DNA of 16,659 nucleotides from UBA1413 sp037447215 (GTDB taxonomy: Bacteria > Bacteroidota > Bacteroidia > Bacteroidales > Prolixibacteraceae), in NCBI GenBank assembly GCA_037447215.1, contig JBBIHB010000059.1, positions 1 to 16,659 on the forward strand, in the 5' to 3' direction. The notes under the pieces are model-generated. The model ran no database searches. It was given only the letters and a program-made list of their open reading frames with translations, and was not told the origin of the DNA. Every line of letters starts with the position of its first letter. Position 1 is the stretch's first letter. The position numbers were made by a program, and so were the translations under genes. Below, one piece after another: positions 14,859 to 16,659 of this stretch.

Positions 14859-15710
14859 ATGAATCAACATCTGCAAACCATGCTTTTTGAAAAAAAACGG
14901 GAACCCGGAGAAATCCTTACCGATTCACTTAAATTCCTTAAAGCTGAATGTAAGCCCCTGGCCAGATTGACGGCGATTTATGTTCTCCCATTTATGGTAC
15001 TGATGGCTATTGTTCAGGTTTACATACAAATAAAGCTTGCTGAAGCTTCCGAAATCATCAATCAATTGGAGCCAGAACGATTTATTGCCGAATTGGGTGG
15101 CCTATATGGCAATTTGTTGCTTTTTATTCTTTTCAATGTTTTTGTACAATCGTTGCTTGCAGCTCTTTTTTATACCTACCTGCAATTGTATATCGGGAAA
15201 GGATCAGGAAATTTCTCACAGTCAGACGTTTCAGTCATGGTATTTCCCAATTCTTTGAGGGCATTGGCTGCAGGGTTTTCTGTCGCGGTTTTATCGCTTA
15301 TCGGACTGATATTTTGCATATTACCGGGAATTGTTGTAGCCAATTCTTTGTCGTTGGCTGTTTTTATAGGTGTTTTCGAAAACAGGTCTGCCGGGTATTC
15401 CCTCGTACGTTCATGGATGCTTGTTAAAAGTCAATGGTGGGTAACCTTTTCACTGGCCATCATCGGTATCCTTTTTATGTGGATGGTCAGTATTGTTTTT
15501 ACCCTTCCTGTTTTTATCATAGAGTCTTTCCCTTCGAGGTTTGCCAATCCTGAAAATCAGGTTACCGGATTACATCACTGGCGTTGGATAGTAACTGGCA
15601 TTGCAGTAGTATTGAGTTCTTTTGCTGCACTTTTCCCCATGACCCTGATGGCGATGCAATACTTTAATCTTCTGGAACGTGAAAGAGAAGAAATTGGCAG
15701 GCTCTCCTGA
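14859..15710 (+). CDS. multi-pass membrane protein, YciC/DUF975-like
   Basis: A 283-residue protein with about six membrane helices (roughly 38-58, 82-112, 135-158, 160-175, 193-221, 242-265). The block LPGIVVANSLSLAVFIGVFE followed by a SLVRSWMLVK segment and a WW pair recalls the repeated core of YciC, DUF975 and glycerophosphodiesterase-linked membrane domains, which are of unknown or general envelope function. It begins 17 bases after the glycosyltransferase stop and is probably the third gene of that operon. No enzyme motifs are visible. The next downstream element is rnpB, so the operon seems to end here. Family assignment is by general resemblance only. Confidence 0.6.
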   Translation: MNQHLQTMLFEKKREPGEILTDSLKFLKAECKPLARLTAIYVLPFMVLMAIVQVYIQIKLAEASEIINQLEPERFIAELGGLYGNLLLFILFNVFVQSLLAALFYTYLQLYIGKGSGNFSQSDVSVMVFPNSLRALAAGFSVAVLSLIGLIFCILPGIVVANSLSLAVFIGVFENRSAGYSLVRSWMLVKSQWWVTFSLAIIGILFMWMVSIVFTLPVFIIESFPSRFANPENQVTGLHHWRWIVTGIAVVLSSFAALFPMTLMAMQYFNLLEREREEIGRLS

Positions 15711-15769
15711 ACCACCTTATGTGAAATATCCCCGAAAATATTACGTCAATATATTTCCTGGATAATTAG

Positions 15770-15777
15770 TAATTTTG
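15770..15777 (+). promoter_or_regulatory. promoter -7 box of rnpB
   Basis: TAATTTTG fits TAnnTTTG exactly, three bases before the first paired base of RNase P RNA (15781). No -33 TTTG at the normal spacing. Confidence 0.5.
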
Positions 15778-15780
15778 TAG

Positions 15781-16186
15781 CGGCAGACCGCTCTATCGCT
15801 CCGTTGAGGTGCAGATCAAAACGGTGAGGAAAGTCCGGGCAACACAGGGCGCCATGCTTCCTAACGGGAAGTCGGGCGAAAGCCCGAAGCAACGTAACAG
15901 AAAATAACCGTCCCGCCAATGGCGGGGTAAGGGTGAAAAGGTGCGGTAAGAGCGCACCGGTTCCGGTGGCAACATCGGAAGCCGTACGGTCTCATGGGTT
16001 GCAAGACCAAATATATCCCGGCCGCAATGGCAAAGCTGCCCGCTTTGTTACCCGAAGCCCCATGGCCAGAGGTTGCCGGGAGGGGTAGGTTGCACGACCC
16101 CGTCAGCAATGGCGGGGCCAGATAAATGATAGAGTACCGGTGGTCCTTTCGACCCCGGAAACAGAACCCGGCTTACAGGTCTGCCG
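15781..16186 (+). ncRNA. rnpB: RNase P RNA, bacterial type A
   Basis: About 406 bases. The terminal helix P1 pairs CGGCAGACC (15781-15789) with GGTCTGCCG (16178-16186). The universally conserved GAGGAAAGTCCGGGC is at 15826-15840, and its partner ACAGAACCCGGCTTAC at 16161-16176. The P12 hairpin GGTGCGGTAAGAGCGCACC is near 15940-15960, and AGGGTGAAA and GTTGCAAGACCAAATA are also in the expected order. This is the catalytic RNA that trims tRNA 5' leaders, including the two tRNAs in this window. All reading frames through it are shadows. Confidence 0.96.
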
Positions 16187-16192
16187 TTTTTT
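16187..16192 (+). terminator. rnpB terminator T run
   Basis: Six T directly follow the 3' strand of helix P1, which serves as the stem of an intrinsic terminator. Confidence 0.6.
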
Positions 16193-16230
16193 AAGGTTCA
16201 CAGCTTGTTTTAAAACCGGCTTTGAACCTT
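16193..16230. terminator. bidirectional terminator hairpin between rnpB and the epimerase gene
   Basis: AAGGTTCA (16193-16200) and TGAACCTT (16223-16230) form a perfect eight-base stem that can extend inward through AGC/GCT after one mismatch. T-rich sequence follows on the plus side (TATATTTT) and the six-T/A run on the other. The right arm covers the first bases of the epimerase stop codon. It separates convergent transcripts. Confidence 0.55.
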
Positions 16231-16659
16231 ATATTTTGTAATAACTGCGGTACCAATCCACAAATATTTGCATCCCGTATTCGATTGAAGTATGTGGCCG
16301 AAAACCAAAATCCTGTTCAAGTCCCGATACATCGGCACAGGTTTTATATACATCACCCGGTTGCATAGGATTATACTCCTTCACAGCTTTTTTTCCGATA
16401 ATTTTTTCCAGGGTTTCAATAAAGTAAAGCAGGTTTACCGGAGTCGAATTGCCGATATTATAAACCTTTCCTTCGGGAATTTTTATATCATTCCTTTCCT
16501 CAATAATTCGTGCTATACCGTCAACAATATCGTCAATATAGGTAAAATCACGATACAGGTCGCCATGGTTGAAAACTTTAATCGGGGTTCCATTCATTAT
16601 GGCTTTTGTAAATAAAAAATAAGCCATATCGGGGCGCCCCCACGGACCGTAAACAGTGA
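16229..16659 (-). CDS. UDP-glucuronate 4-epimerase-like NAD-dependent sugar epimerase (partial, N-terminus outside window)
   Basis: The last ~143 codons of a short-chain dehydrogenase/reductase-type nucleotide-sugar epimerase. The visible part opens at the conserved TVYGPWGRPDMAYF segment, then FNHGDLYRDFTYIDDIVDGI and VYNIGNSTPVNL, and ends with MQPGDVYKTCADVSGLEQDF and a YGMQIFVDWYRSYY helix. This order matches UDP-glucuronate 4-epimerases (CapI/GalE-like), which make UDP-galacturonate for capsule and O-antigen. The NAD-binding Rossmann half and the catalytic YxxxK lie beyond the right edge. An internal ATG at 16627 is not the true start because homology continues upstream of it to the edge. 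Confidence 0.85.
   Translation of the reverse strand, partial: TVYGPWGRPDMAYFLFTKAIMNGTPIKVFNHGDLYRDFTYIDDIVDGIARIIEERNDIKIPEGKVYNIGNSTPVNLLYFIETLEKIIGKKAVKEYNPMQPGDVYKTCADVSGLEQDFGFRPHTSIEYGMQIFVDWYRSYYKI

Noticed and set aside
15793..16109. Minus-strand ORFs of 60 and 82 codons
   Set aside because: They lie entirely inside RNase P RNA, whose conserved elements explain the sequence.
15900..16120. Repeated AATGGCGGGG-like units suggesting a repeat array
   Set aside because: They are parts of RNase P RNA helices, not spaced or conserved as repeats.

Overview
The window looks like chromosomal DNA from a free-living or polysaccharide-degrading member of the Bacteroidota (Bacteroidales/Marinilabiliales-like; the genus cannot be read from the sequence). 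The evidence is family content (a DUF4249 lipoprotein, GH97, GH3 with an inserted PA14 domain, DUF4199, DUF6132, a WYL regulator of Bacteroidota type) and promoters of the Bacteroidota form (-7 TAnnTTTG). The best promoter, in front of the SRP RNA gene, has a TTTG, a 19-base spacer and TACTTTTG.

Layout. 1-1218 (+): what may be the last codons of an outer-membrane barrel protein, then a DUF4249 lipoprotein. 1366-6159 (-): two secreted glycosidases, GH3 upstream and GH97 downstream. 6160-7846: a gene-poor graveyard with three decayed loci: an unrecognised ORF broken across frames, a BrnT-like start next to a frameshifted small ORF, and the N-terminal part of a GH2 beta-galactosidase-type gene with two in-frame stops. 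7847-8776 (+): a Tat-signal TIM-barrel isomerase. 8675-9287 (-): thioredoxin and a small DUF6132 membrane protein, with the thioredoxin frame running 102 bases into the isomerase gene. 9420-12224 (+): a two-unit M16 zinc peptidase. 12253-12688 (+): a WYL regulator cut off at the end of a tRNA gene.

12689-13105 (-): an RNA gene cluster read as SRP RNA, tRNA-Thr(TGT), tRNA-Tyr(GTA). 13290-15710 (+): DUF4199 membrane protein, a polyprenyl-phosphate-type glycosyltransferase and a multi-pass membrane protein, closely spaced and probably one operon. 15781-16186 (+): RNase P RNA (rnpB), ending in a strong stem and T run. 16229-16659 (-): the C-terminal part of a UDP-glucuronate 4-epimerase-like enzyme whose start lies outside the window.

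How it fits together. GH3, GH97 and the dead GH2 point to a carbohydrate-use locus that has been eroding; the isomerase beside the GH2 remnant could handle a released sugar. Thioredoxin with DUF6132 suggests an envelope redox pair. The glycosyltransferase operon may modify a lipid carrier or envelope glycan. I see no strong case for a new defence or mobile system. The most notable signals are gene decay between 6.3 and 7.7 kb, the regulator truncated at the tRNA-Tyr 3' end, and the thioredoxin gene overlapping its convergent neighbour.
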